From positions 1 through 64,000 of the forward strand of contig CAMLRL010000003.1 in assembly GCA_946482465.1 (NCBI GenBank): a DNA stretch of 64,000 nt. The letters run 5' to 3'. Within the stretch, counting starts at the first letter, position 1. Every line of letters starts with the position of its first letter. The translations under genes were made by a program, and so were the position numbers. Of the stretch, positions 1 through 8,035 are shown in pieces. This stretch comes from an uncultured Lactobacillus sp. (GTDB lineage: Bacteria; Bacillota; Bacilli; Lactobacillales; Lactobacillaceae). A model generated the notes under the pieces. That model was not told the origin of the DNA, ran no database searches, and saw only the letters and a list, made by a program, of their open reading frames with translations.

Positions 1-216
1 CTCAAACTAAATGTTTTAAACTATACCCCACATAGTATTGTAAGCTATTTTTTGGTAAATTAAAATAAAAAAGCACCAATTAATTAAAACTAAAATGAAA
101 AAGGAAATAACGTTAAATATTCTATCAAAGCGTGTATTTGCTTGTCGTAGTTGCATATACGAGATTACTTAAAAAGTTATCTAAAAAAATCTGTGGTTCA
201 TATAGTTAGTTATTAT

Positions 217-230
217 AGAAAGCGCTTTTA
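217..230. promoter_or_regulatory. cre-like palindrome
   Basis: The core AAAGCGCTTT (219-228) is a perfect palindrome, and the 14-mer around it matches the catabolite-repression consensus TGWAANCGNTNWCA at 12 of 14 positions. No intact gene lies beside it, so it may be left over from a lost carbohydrate gene or be chance. Confidence 0.3.
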
Positions 231-508
231 TTTATATTTTTACATTTTTTAAAGGTTATTTTAAATAAGTAAATAAAAGAGCAAACCTTAAAAGACTATA
301 ATTTAACAGCAAGATTTTATTTTTTAAGCACAACAGTTCAATTATATTTTGAATACAATTTTTGTCAAAGAATTAAATTTAGGCTTTATTCTGGTAAAAA
401 TAGTTTGATTACCAAAGAAATATAAATTTTTATTTTTGTATTTCTATGGTAAAAGTAATCGAAGAATAATACAAGCGGGGCAGCAAATCTGATAAGCTCT
501 AAGGTGTG

Positions 509-541
<33 letters not shown>

Positions 542-914
542 AATATCAAACTTTTAGATAGACTTCAAATAGAGGTACTTATTTCAAAGTTGTTGACGAC
601 GAAGTTTTAAACGATTTTAAATTAGTTTTACGTATGATTAATCACGTAATGAACTTAAAATCTTCATCTCGTGTCGTGTTTTTAAATTACCAGTGTCTAT
701 TTTGATGTACTTGGAACCTAAATTAAAATTTTTATTTTTTAGGTTAATGCGACTAAAAAATTTAGAGTTTGATAAACAATACTGTGTAAAACAGATCATG
801 ATAATGATGTGGCTGAGTTTGTTGTTTTGACTAAATAGTTCTTAAAGGTGATATATGAAAGCTGAATAAATTTAATTGTTGAAAAGCCTTTTAGATAGGT
901 ATTTTGAAAGAATG

Positions 915-944
915 CTTTCATTAAAACTATAATTTTAATGAAAG
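915..944. other. Perfect 12-bp palindrome with a difSL-like core
   Basis: Arms CTTTCATTAAAA (915-926) and TTTTAATGAAAG (933-944) are perfectly complementary around the 6-base centre CTATAA. No T-run follows on either strand, so it is not a convincing terminator. The central 14 bases (923-936, AAAACTATAATTTT) match the core of difSL, the XerS site of streptococci and lactococci as I remember it, and the right arm keeps TGAAA. A XerS-like recombinase gene lies 3.6 kb away. It could instead be an operator palindrome. Confidence 0.5.
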
Positions 945-970
945 ATAATCAGATTTATATTTTGAATATC

Positions 971-1000
971 AAAAATGCACCTCAACTTAACAAGGTGCAT
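971..1000 (-). terminator. Rho-independent terminator of the leftward locus
   Basis: ATGCACCT (975-982) pairs with AGGTGCAT (993-1000) across a 10-base loop. Read on the minus strand the stem is followed by a run of five T. It lies 25 bases beyond the stop of the TIM-barrel gene. Confidence 0.85.
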
Positions 1001-1024
1001 GTCAATTAAAAATATTCTTTAATT

Positions 1025-1868
1025 TTATTGGTGATTAATAAATTTTGCTACCGCTGATTTAATCGCCCCTTCTGCATAGTCATCCATTGCTGTCCCCACT
1101 GTCACCACATTTACGCCGGTATTTTTAAAGGCTTTCACATTGACTTCATTTATTCCCCCTTCAGCGAATGTAGGAACTGAAACAGTCTCAATCAATGCTT
1201 GCAAACGGTCTTTAATTTCCTGAGGTATCTCTCCTGCTGCGACGCCTTCATAACTCATTCCTGTCATCATACCAATAAAGTCGGCGCCAATTTCTTGCAT
1301 TGCTAAGGCAACTTTTTTTCACTTCTGTAATATCTTCGGCACCAATACCAAATTGGTGTAGATCTGATTTTTTACCGATATAAGAATCGACCAGTAAACC
1401 GTTCTCATGTGCTAAGGTAACAACATCTTTTAAATCGGCTAAACTAGATTTGTGGCAATGAACACCATCTGCACCTGCTAAAGCCAATTGACGAAAATCT
1501 TCACTTGTTAGCGGAATAGGTTCTCTTTCTGTAAAGCTTCCAGGAAAACCAACGGTTAAATAAATATCCGGTCCGACAACTGCACGCACTCCCCTCACAC
1601 ATTCGAGCATACTTTTTAATGGAAGTTCGTGCCGCACATATTCGGCGTCTCCCATAGTTGAAACACCCTCTATGCCCCTTGCTAAAGTAACTGCAGGATG
1701 GTTTGCTTCTAAAATTTTAGCTCCCCCTGCGACCGCTGCTTTAGCTAGTCGTGCGTCATCACCTGTCATGCCAGTACTCATTAATGTGGTACCATTGTCT
1801 TTTTTGATGGCCTTTTCAACTTTTTGCCGTGCTATCTCCATTTTATTTTTCATGTCCTGTTTTATCAT
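1025..1868 (-). pseudogene. Frameshifted TIM-barrel sugar-locus protein (NanE/HisF-like fold)
   Basis: The reading frame begins at ATG 1868 behind a strong AGGAGGA site (1873-1879). It runs about 184 codons to a run of seven A on the minus strand (1313-1319), where the frame is lost. Dropping one A restores a continuous protein of about 280 residues ending at 1025. The N-terminal part carries barrel-like segments such as DGVHCHKSS, and the C-terminal part contains FAEGGIN and TVGTAMDD, typical of phosphate-binding TIM barrels. I think it belongs to an uncharacterised family linked to PTS loci, but I do not know a substrate. The break may be real decay, a sequencing error, or slippage on the A run. 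It follows the PTS-like gene in the same direction. Confidence 0.55.
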
Positions 1869-1936
1869 AATTTCCTCCTAAATATTTGCAAATTTGAATA
1901 ATAAACACCATGCGATTTTGAGTTCAATCTTTTTGG

Positions 1937-3497
1937 CTACGAGAGTTTGCCTTTTTCGAGTTTGTTAATTAACAAAACCATTATGAATGCAGATACAATA
2001 CCCGTTAGCATTGCAAGTAAAAAGCCCAACCAATTATTCGACATTGCGGGTCCTAAAAACGATGGCACATAAGCGGTACCACTCACGTTAAATAGGCCTA
2101 CGACGCACCCTGCAAGAGTTGAACAAATTAACGTGCCAATCATTTCCAATTTATTTGAAAGAATAAAAGGATAAACTGATTCGACATACGTTCCAAAAAG
2201 TAGATTTATAAATAAACCTGGGACTGCTAAAGCTCTATCACTTGGTTTTTGGGGATAGAGGACGTTTGCCAGATTTATTCCTGTAGCAACCATTATTAAA
2301 GAGCACATGTCAATCGCACCTAAGAAACTGCTACCATATTTAGACATTTGTAACATAATTAAAGGTAGAAATATCGCGTGGTAAGCCTGTCAATATGGCT
2401 GGGAAAATGATGAAACCCGCAACCGCCCCTGCTAAAATAGGATTAATAGCGATCGCGGTATTTAAAATAAATTGTAAAAAATCGCCCAATTTTGCCGATA
2501 AATGAGCAATTAAATAGTAACTTGTTAAACCAGAAATTAACCCGGCAAATGATCCTGCACAAATATTTGCTGTTGTTCCCGGAAAATGCCATTGTAAACA
2601 TTTTTTAAAAATGACACTGACCAAAATTCCGGCCATAATACCACAAATTATTCCGCCAATCAGACCACCTTTTGTTGAAAAGAGTCCAGCGATCACGCCG
2701 GCGCAAATAGCAATATCGTTCAAGCCAGATATTTGTTTGGCGGCAACGGCTGATATTATCACTGGTAAACCGTTCAGCATAATGTCAAAAAGCGCATTGG
2801 TCGACTTGGGAATACCGGGTATCTTCGATATTAAAAGTGTAATTGCCATAGTAATAAAAGCTGGCAAACACGCCATTAAAATTCCGCGTAAGCTAATATT
2901 TTGCCAAATATTTTGACTAGCTCCGTTATTGTTTTTATCAGTTCCACCAATTAAGGGTGAATATTTAATTTGCCATTTTTTGGTTAAAGCAAACATTGCG
3001 CTTACTGCCCTAGTTTCATTAGTAGTACCTGTAGTTCCAGATACGGCAACTACATCCAACCCCATTTTTTGCGCATTAGACATAGATGTGCCGCCGGTTC
3101 CAGCAGCAATAATATGATGTTTAATTGCCGCAGTGATCGCCTTTTTATTCGTTCCTGCGGGATCAGCGCTCATTAGTATTAAGCCATCAACCTGATTAGA
3201 ATCTATTAAATCTGACATTTTTTGATCATGCTCTTGGGCAACTTTATCAATTTCTTTTAAAGTGCCCTCAGCAATAATTACTGGTTCTTGTCCATTCCAT
3301 GACCATAAATGTGCTGCAGTGGTCGGTTTAGCGAAATCTAATGAAGCAGCTACAGCAACGAATTGTATTGCTGCTATTTCTGTTTCTGTGGTTGATTGCA
3401 CCTGTCTAACTACGGCTTCTAAAAGACTTTTTGGATCTTTTCCTCCAAGATTGTATAAATTGCCCCCACTGCTTCCTAAAATCAAAATTCTTTTCAT
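1937..3497 (-). pseudogene. Frameshifted PTS EIIC-like membrane protein with N-terminal soluble domain
   Basis: Starting at ATG 3497, the first about 190 residues form a soluble Gly/Ala-rich domain (GSSGGNL near the start, then AAGTGGTSMSN and VSGTTGTTNETR). A multi-helix membrane domain follows and resembles the EIIC_2 family of PTS permeases, with LTGLP, GTAYVPS and repeated AGxxAG segments. The frame breaks near 2356-2375: the first frame ends at about codon 385, and the rest (from about 2375 to 1937, ending KLEKGKLS) continues in another frame. Removing one base there gives about 519 residues. The gene lies divergent to an RpiR regulator and upstream of a TIM-barrel gene, a typical sugar-uptake layout. 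Substrate unknown. With both genes broken, the locus looks non-functional unless the assembly is wrong. Confidence 0.5.
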
Positions 3498-3566
3498 AAC
3501 ATACCCTTCCTGTTTGTTAATTAAAAACTTTAACTTGGTAACCTTATTTTTTTGAGCTCAAAACCT

Positions 3567-3603
3567 ATGAAATCAATCAAATATATTATTTTTTTGATTT
3601 CAT
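3567..3603. promoter_or_regulatory. Inverted repeat between the PTS-like gene and rpiR
   Basis: ATGAAATCAA (3567-3576) is perfectly repeated inverted as TTGATTTCAT (3594-3603), with 17 bases between. It sits in the divergent intergenic region between the leftward PTS-like gene and the rightward RpiR regulator, where an RpiR operator would be expected. That role is inferred from position. Confidence 0.45.
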
Positions 3604-3623
3604 TTTTATCTTAATACGAATTT

Positions 3624-3637
3624 TGAAAGCGATTGCC
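3624..3637. promoter_or_regulatory. Candidate cre (CcpA) site
   Basis: The 14-mer TGAAAGCGATTGCC matches the cre consensus TGWAANCGNTNWCA at 12 of 14 positions. It lies in the divergent control region of a sugar-type locus, where catabolite repression is plausible. Confidence 0.4.
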
Positions 3638-3745
3638 TTTCTGTTAAAAGTGCAACCTTTTTATTTTTTCTCCTTGACCCAATGTGTAAAATTACACATA
3701 ATTGAATTAAGATTTATAAAGTTTCTTGAGAAAGGAGTTGTAAAA

Positions 3746-4471
3746 ATGCTAAGTTTTAAAGAAGTTTATCAGGCTCATGAAGATGAATTAACAGATTCAG
3801 AAGAATATATTTGCGACTATATTCTTGCACATAGTAGTCAGGTCAAGAACATGTCCATAACCTGTTTGGCATCTAATACTTCAGTAGTACCTAATACTAT
3901 TACTAGGTTGTGTAAAAAGCTTAATTATAAAGGATATACCGAACTGAAATATAATTTAGATACATTCTCTGAAGACAGTCAGGCTTTTTCTCAAAGAATT
4001 CTCTTTGAAAATACGGTTAAGCTAATTAACAAGAAAAAAGAAGTACAGATAATCAACTTATTCAGTAAAGCTAAAAAAGTTGTTTTCTGTGCTTCTGGTG
4101 AAACCGGCAATGTTGGGCGTTATTTTACTTATGCGTTTAACGCTGTATATAATAATTCGGTTTTTTGCAGTTATACAGAAGAAATTTGGGATATTCTTAA
4201 CCACTATTCTAATTTAATAGTTTGTCTGCTTAGTTTTTCTGGCGATTCAGAGCAAACTTTAAAAATTGCCAAGTTAGTTAAAGAAAAAAACATCAAACTA
4301 ATAACTGTCAGTGATGTCAGCCATTTCTCCCCTTTAGCAAAAATGGCTGATATACCCTTATTTTGTTATTCACCTAACATTTTTTATAAAGGTTATAACT
4401 TAACTAACAAAATGCCAATGTTTGTTGTGCTTAATTCTTTATTGGAACAAGCTATTAACTACCAAAAATGA
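3746..4471 (+). CDS. RpiR-family transcriptional regulator (HTH plus SIS domain)
   Basis: This 241-residue protein has the two-domain RpiR layout. An N-terminal helix-turn-helix (about residues 35-60, containing ASNTSVVPNTITRLCKKLNY) binds DNA, and a C-terminal SIS sugar-phosphate-binding domain (about 100-230) contains the glycine/serine segment FCASGETGNVGR and the segment LLSFSGDSEQT. Such regulators sense phosphorylated sugars and control adjacent uptake genes. I chose ATG 3746 because AAAGGAG lies just upstream; an open extension further 5' starts in AT-rich DNA and has no family match. It is divergent from the broken PTS-like locus, with an inverted repeat and a cre-like site between them, so that locus is its likely target. 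The regulator is intact although its presumed targets are not. Confidence 0.85.
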   Translation: MLSFKEVYQAHEDELTDSEEYICDYILAHSSQVKNMSITCLASNTSVVPNTITRLCKKLNYKGYTELKYNLDTFSEDSQAFSQRILFENTVKLINKKKEVQIINLFSKAKKVVFCASGETGNVGRYFTYAFNAVYNNSVFCSYTEEIWDILNHYSNLIVCLLSFSGDSEQTLKIAKLVKEKNIKLITVSDVSHFSPLAKMADIPLFCYSPNIFYKGYNLTNKMPMFVVLNSLLEQAINYQK

Positions 4472-4498
4472 TTTATTTTTAGGAGGAGACTTTATTAC

Positions 4499-5608
4499 GT
4501 GGAAACCAAAAAATATTTAAACTTAATTGATGATGAATTAAATAAGATGCCAGATTTTGTGAAAGAATATAACTTTGGCACTACCCATTCCTTGGCCACT
4601 TCTTACCAGTATTTAACAGAAATTAGACGTTTTTTTAATTGGCTTCGGCAAGAAGGAATTTCAGATGCTAAGGATAACCAACATGTGACAACAGAAACCC
4701 TGGCAAATCTTCAGCGAAATGATATTATGCTTTACATTAATTATCTTGGTCACGTCAAAAATAAGCAGGGCAATTTAAGCTCTCCCACCACTATTAATCG
4801 TTCAATTAATGCACTTAGATCTCTTTTTAAATTCTTAACTATAACTGCAGATAATATCAACGGACAGCCTTATTTTGAGCGCAATGTGATGCTTAAGATT
4901 GATTCACTCAATAATACAGAAACTTTAAATTATCGTGCACACGTGCTTGAATCACATATGTATACCGGAAAGTTAAAATACCAATTTTTAGACTTTATTG
5001 AAAACGACTATCAGAATATTTGTAACAAACATGCCCTACCAAGCTTCAAAATTAATAAAGAACGAGATATGGCAATCATTGCTTTAATACTTGGTACTGG
5101 AATAAGGGTTTCTGAATGTGCTGGCGTAGACCTATCAGATATTAATTTCAAGAAGGCTACACTTGATGTCACCCGTAAAGGCGGTCAAAAAGACAGTGTG
5201 CCAATTGCTGAGTGGACTTTAAGTTATATTACAGCATATAAAAAAATTCGTAGACAGAGCTATTCTGCTACGAAAAATACGAATGCTTTCTTCCTCACTC
5301 GTTGGCATAATAAAACTAGACGGATTACGGCAAGTGCAATTGAGAAAATGGTTAGTAAATATTCGGCTGCCTTTGGGCACCCGCTTACGCCCCATAAGTT
5401 ACGTCACACCCTGGCCTCTGAATTATATGGTGTAACCAAAGATCAGGTTTTAGTAGCCCAGCAATTAGGGCAAAAAGGTACTACTGCAACAGACTTATAC
5501 ACGCATGTCGATCAAAAAAAACAACGTGCAGCCTTAAATAAAATAGCAAATGTAGACCAAAATGTGGCTACTGACGAAAAGGATACTAAAAATAAAATCC
5601 GGCCTTAA
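4499..5608 (+). CDS. xerS: XerS-like site-specific tyrosine recombinase
   Basis: 369 residues. The N-terminal SAM-like core-binding domain (about 1-150) resembles XerS, e.g. MPDFVKEY followed by TSYQYLTEIRRFFNWL. The C-terminal catalytic domain (about 185-350) shows Arg203 in GTGIRVSE, Lys227 in TRKGG, His299 and Arg302 in HKLRHT, and nucleophile Tyr334 in DLYTHV. The second His/Trp position is Gln325 (LGQKG). It starts at GTG 4499 behind AGGAGGAG (4481-4488). XerS of streptococci and lactococci resolves chromosome dimers alone at difSL, and its gene sits beside that site. Here the gene lies 3.6 kb from a difSL-like palindrome and 4 kb from a XerCD-type dif. It could instead be a third Xer-type recombinase with another job. 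Assignment to the tyrosine recombinases is secure; XerS is the best subfamily guess. Confidence 0.82.
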   Translation: METKKYLNLIDDELNKMPDFVKEYNFGTTHSLATSYQYLTEIRRFFNWLRQEGISDAKDNQHVTTETLANLQRNDIMLYINYLGHVKNKQGNLSSPTTINRSINALRSLFKFLTITADNINGQPYFERNVMLKIDSLNNTETLNYRAHVLESHMYTGKLKYQFLDFIENDYQNICNKHALPSFKINKERDMAIIALILGTGIRVSECAGVDLSDINFKKATLDVTRKGGQKDSVPIAEWTLSYITAYKKIRRQSYSATKNTNAFFLTRWHNKTRRITASAIEKMVSKYSAAFGHPLTPHKLRHTLASELYGVTKDQVLVAQQLGQKGTTATDLYTHVDQKKQRAALNKIANVDQNVATDEKDTKNKIRP

Positions 5609-5613
5609 AATTT

Positions 5614-6249
5614 TTATTCAAATTTGGTTTGCCATTGTGGATCATTGTTTGCTGCAAAACACATTTTAACTTCTTCTAGGGTATTACGTGGTAAAGATAA
5701 GGCTGGTAGATTGGTTAATGAAAAGTACTTGCATTCTTTAGTTTCAGTGTTTTGAGCAAATTTACCTCCAAGATCATGACAAAGAAAGATTACGTTGCAA
5801 ACATTGATCACTCGTTCTACTTGTTCTTTATTATGAATATTAGTTGAGTGATTATTAACCGCAATGATGTGTTCTACAGTAATTTGATGACCAGCTTCTT
5901 CTTTTGTTTCTTTAATACAATTTTCTTTGACTGTTAAATATGGTTCACACCAGCCACCTGGCATTGACCATAAGTTATCTGTACTTTCCTTGACCAGCAT
6001 TATTTTTTGATCTTGAAAAATTGCTGCTCTGGTAGATACCTTGGGCGTTTGATAACCATCTTCGCTGCCAAACAGACCCTTAACTACCTTAAGCGGCAAA
6101 TCCGTCTTAGCAGCCATTATTTTGGTGGCAATCTCTCTTATTTGCTCATACCTTTCCCTGTCAAAGCGGTCATGACCATATTCCAAACCATTTTGGGCTA
6201 TACTTTGCAATTCTACTGCCCATTTTGTAAGTTGATCTAATTTTTTCAT
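5614..6249 (-). CDS. NUDIX hydrolase with N-terminal helical domain (ADP-ribose/CDP-choline pyrophosphatase-like)
   Basis: 211 residues. An N-terminal helical region (about 1-65) of the kind that precedes NUDIX domains of X-linked nucleoside-diphosphate hydrolases is followed by the NUDIX fold. The NUDIX box begins at MPGGWCEPYL and continues as KENCIKETKEEAGH. The Glu normally seven residues after the first box Gly is Leu and the usual Arg is Lys; the first change is common in this subfamily, while the metal-binding EE pair is kept. The start is ATG 6249, preceded by GAGG; an in-frame ATG four codons earlier lacks a good site. It converges on xerS with 5 bases between stops. Exact substrate is uncertain. 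Confidence 0.8.
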   Translation of the reverse strand: MKKLDQLTKWAVELQSIAQNGLEYGHDRFDRERYEQIREIATKIMAAKTDLPLKVVKGLFGSEDGYQTPKVSTRAAIFQDQKIMLVKESTDNLWSMPGGWCEPYLTVKENCIKETKEEAGHQITVEHIIAVNNHSTNIHNKEQVERVINVCNVIFLCHDLGGKFAQNTETKECKYFSLTNLPALSLPRNTLEEVKMCFAANNDPQWQTKFE

Positions 6250-6272
6250 TAGTAACCTCATAATTTCATAGC

Positions 6273-6300
6273 AAAAAAGCAGCTCTTAGCAGCTGCTTTT
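6273..6300 (-). terminator. Rho-independent terminator of degV
   Basis: AAAAGCAGCT (6275-6284) pairs with AGCTGCTTTT (6291-6300) around a 6-base loop. On the minus strand it is followed by a T-run. It overlaps the last bases of the degV stop codon. Confidence 0.85.
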
Positions 6301-7177
6301 ATTTTTTTAAGTCAATTTTGTCAATATCAATCATCCAACCGATTGCAAAAGATTTTTCACCTAGGTGTGTAGCAATTACCGGGCTAAATTTAGTGACTGA
6401 AATACTTTGCTCAGGAAATTTCTCCTTTAAGAAAGTTTTCGCTTCAGCAACTTGACTACTGTCATTGGAATCGATGATAAATAGCTTGATTTTATCCTTA
6501 TACGATAGTTGATCAATTTTTTTCACAGTTAACTTCTTGATTTTAAGAAATGCTCGCTTCATTGAACGTATCTTATCAAAAGCAACTATGTTACCATCTT
6601 TAAACGTAAGTAGTGGCTTAATATTCAGCATTGAGCCGATAAAAGCACCAGCATTGCTTAGCCGTCCTCCACGACTTAAATTATTCAGATCGTTGACAAC
6701 AAATATTTCATCAATCGTTGACCGAATTTCATCAAGATGAGTGAGAATACTCTCCAATTCAACACCGTTTTTGATCATCTTTGCCGCTGCTAAAACTAGG
6801 TTCCCTTGCAAACGCACAGTCATTCGGGTGTCTATAGGATGTAAATTATATTTAGGATTATTATCTGCGATATTGCATAGTGTCTGATAAAAGCCTGAGA
6901 TACCACTTGAAAGTGTAATAGCGATGATTGCTTCATAACCTTGGTCAACCAAGTGGTCAAAAAGGCGAATTAAACTTCCAGTACTTGGTTGAGAGGTTTT
7001 GGGGAAGTCTGCCCCTTCACGTTGCATTTTAAAAAGCTGGTCAGAGGTAATGTCAACATTTTCCAAATATTCTTTTTTACCTATGATAATGGGAATTGAA
7101 ACAACAATGATATTGTTTTCTTCTGCCTCTTGTTTTGTTATGGCGCTAGTACTATCAGTTACTAATGCAATTTTCAT
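6299..7177 (-). CDS. DegV-family fatty-acid-binding protein (FakB type)
   Basis: 292 residues covering a whole DegV/EDD fold. The N-terminus reads MKIALVTDSTSAI, followed by KTSQPSTGSL near residue 60 and ITLSSGISGFYQT near residue 90, the segments that bind the fatty-acid carboxylate. The C-terminal domain has LSRGGRLSNAGAF. FakB proteins present exogenous fatty acids to the kinase FakA for activation into phospholipid. The kinase is not nearby. The gene is monocistronic by appearance, with an extended -10 upstream and a terminator at its end. Which fatty acid it binds cannot be read from sequence. Confidence 0.9.
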   Translation of the reverse strand: MKIALVTDSTSAITKQEAEENNIIVVSIPIIIGKKEYLENVDITSDQLFKMQREGADFPKTSQPSTGSLIRLFDHLVDQGYEAIIAITLSSGISGFYQTLCNIADNNPKYNLHPIDTRMTVRLQGNLVLAAAKMIKNGVELESILTHLDEIRSTIDEIFVVNDLNNLSRGGRLSNAGAFIGSMLNIKPLLTFKDGNIVAFDKIRSMKRAFLKIKKLTVKKIDQLSYKDKIKLFIIDSNDSSQVAEAKTFLKEKFPEQSISVTKFSPVIATHLGEKSFAIGWMIDIDKIDLKK

Positions 7178-7213
7178 CTAACTTACCTTCCGCTTTTGTC
7201 ACAATATAAAAGA

Positions 7214-7222
7214 ATTATAGCA
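7214..7222 (-). promoter_or_regulatory. Extended -10 promoter element of degV
   Basis: On the minus strand the sequence reads TGCTATAAT, a perfect extended -10, 37 bases before the degV start. No good -35 hexamer is seen, which extended -10 promoters tolerate. Confidence 0.6.
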
Positions 7223-7249
7223 TAAAAAAGTAGGTGTTTCGACTATCAG

Positions 7250-7663
7250 CTATATAGAAGTTGATTTTTCAGTTTTCTGAACTAACTTAGTGAAAATCTG
7301 ATTTAAAAGTTTAATTTCGTCGTCTGAAAGTCCCTGTAATAAAGACTCCTCAATTTCTTTTAGAGCCTTCCTTAATTCTTCAATTTTTGCCAGGCCATGT
7401 TGATTTAACCAAACAGTTTTACTTGAATCTGTTTCAGAACGTTTAATAGTCACTAGACTCATAGTTTTTTTCTGCTGTAATTGTCTGCTTAAAGTTGATA
7501 ACGAAATTTGTAGTTTGTTAGCCAAATCCCCCATTTTTAAAGCTGTGTTGTTATTTCGGTAAAAATACAGTAATATTCTTGTTTGTGACAAATTCAACCC
7601 ACATTTTCTGCTGATTTCATTTTTGATATTGCCCGCAATTGTACTAAATGATAAAACGTCCAT
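7250..7663 (-). CDS. MarR-family transcriptional regulator
   Basis: 137 residues with the winged-helix MarR layout: an N-terminal helix, then the HTH (LKMGDLANKLQISLSTLSRQL, about residues 43-63), a wing (VTIKRSETDSSKTVWLNQHG) and a C-terminal dimerisation helix (IEELRKALKEIEESLLQGLS). Such repressors usually respond to small phenolic or lipid-like ligands or stress. It reads in the same direction as degV, but a promoter-like element separates them. No effector or target is evident. The start at ATG 7663 is preceded by AAAGGT. Confidence 0.85.
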   Translation of the reverse strand: MDVLSFSTIAGNIKNEISRKCGLNLSQTRILLYFYRNNNTALKMGDLANKLQISLSTLSRQLQQKKTMSLVTIKRSETDSSKTVWLNQHGLAKIEELRKALKEIEESLLQGLSDDEIKLLNQIFTKLVQKTEKSTSI

Positions 7664-8000
7664 TTAACTACCTTTTCTGATTAAAATAAATCATAAAAAA
7701 ATTTTATAAACTAAATTAAAGCAATATTATGCTTACTAAGTAGATATTAGAATAGCAGTTAAAAATTGTGAAACAATTGTGCTTAACTTTTATAGTAATA
7801 TTAGTAGCTATTAATTTTAGCTTATAAACATTCGCTGTGATAACTTTAAATCTATATTACCAGTATATCAAGTTTTTGCAATGTTTTCTTTTTTGATGCG
7901 TTATAAATTAATATATTAATAGCAGTACGCTATTTTAAGTTTAAGGCAATTTTGTAGTTTACAAAATGTAATTTGTCCCTTATACATATCAACAAATAAT
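7664..8000. other. AT-rich divergent intergenic region marR/rqcH
   Basis: About 340 bases between the start of marR and the rqcH promoter. It must contain the marR promoter, but I see no coding frame, strong hairpin or known RNA motif in it. Confidence 0.5.
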
Positions 8001-8009
8001 TGGTATAAT
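8001..8009 (+). promoter_or_regulatory. Extended -10 promoter element of rqcH
   Basis: TGGTATAAT is a perfect extended -10 (TGN plus TATAAT at 8004-8009), 27 bases before the start codon. No clear -35 at 17 bp. Confidence 0.65.
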
Positions 8010-8035
8010 AGAAAACGTGTTTTGAGGTGATAATT

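Noticed and set aside
1313..1319. Programmed frameshift at the seven-A run
   Set aside because: The shift needed is +1 (or loss of one A), not the usual -1 on slippery heptamers, and no stimulatory hairpin is seen. A neighbouring gene is broken too, so decay or sequencing error is simpler. Kept only as a possibility.
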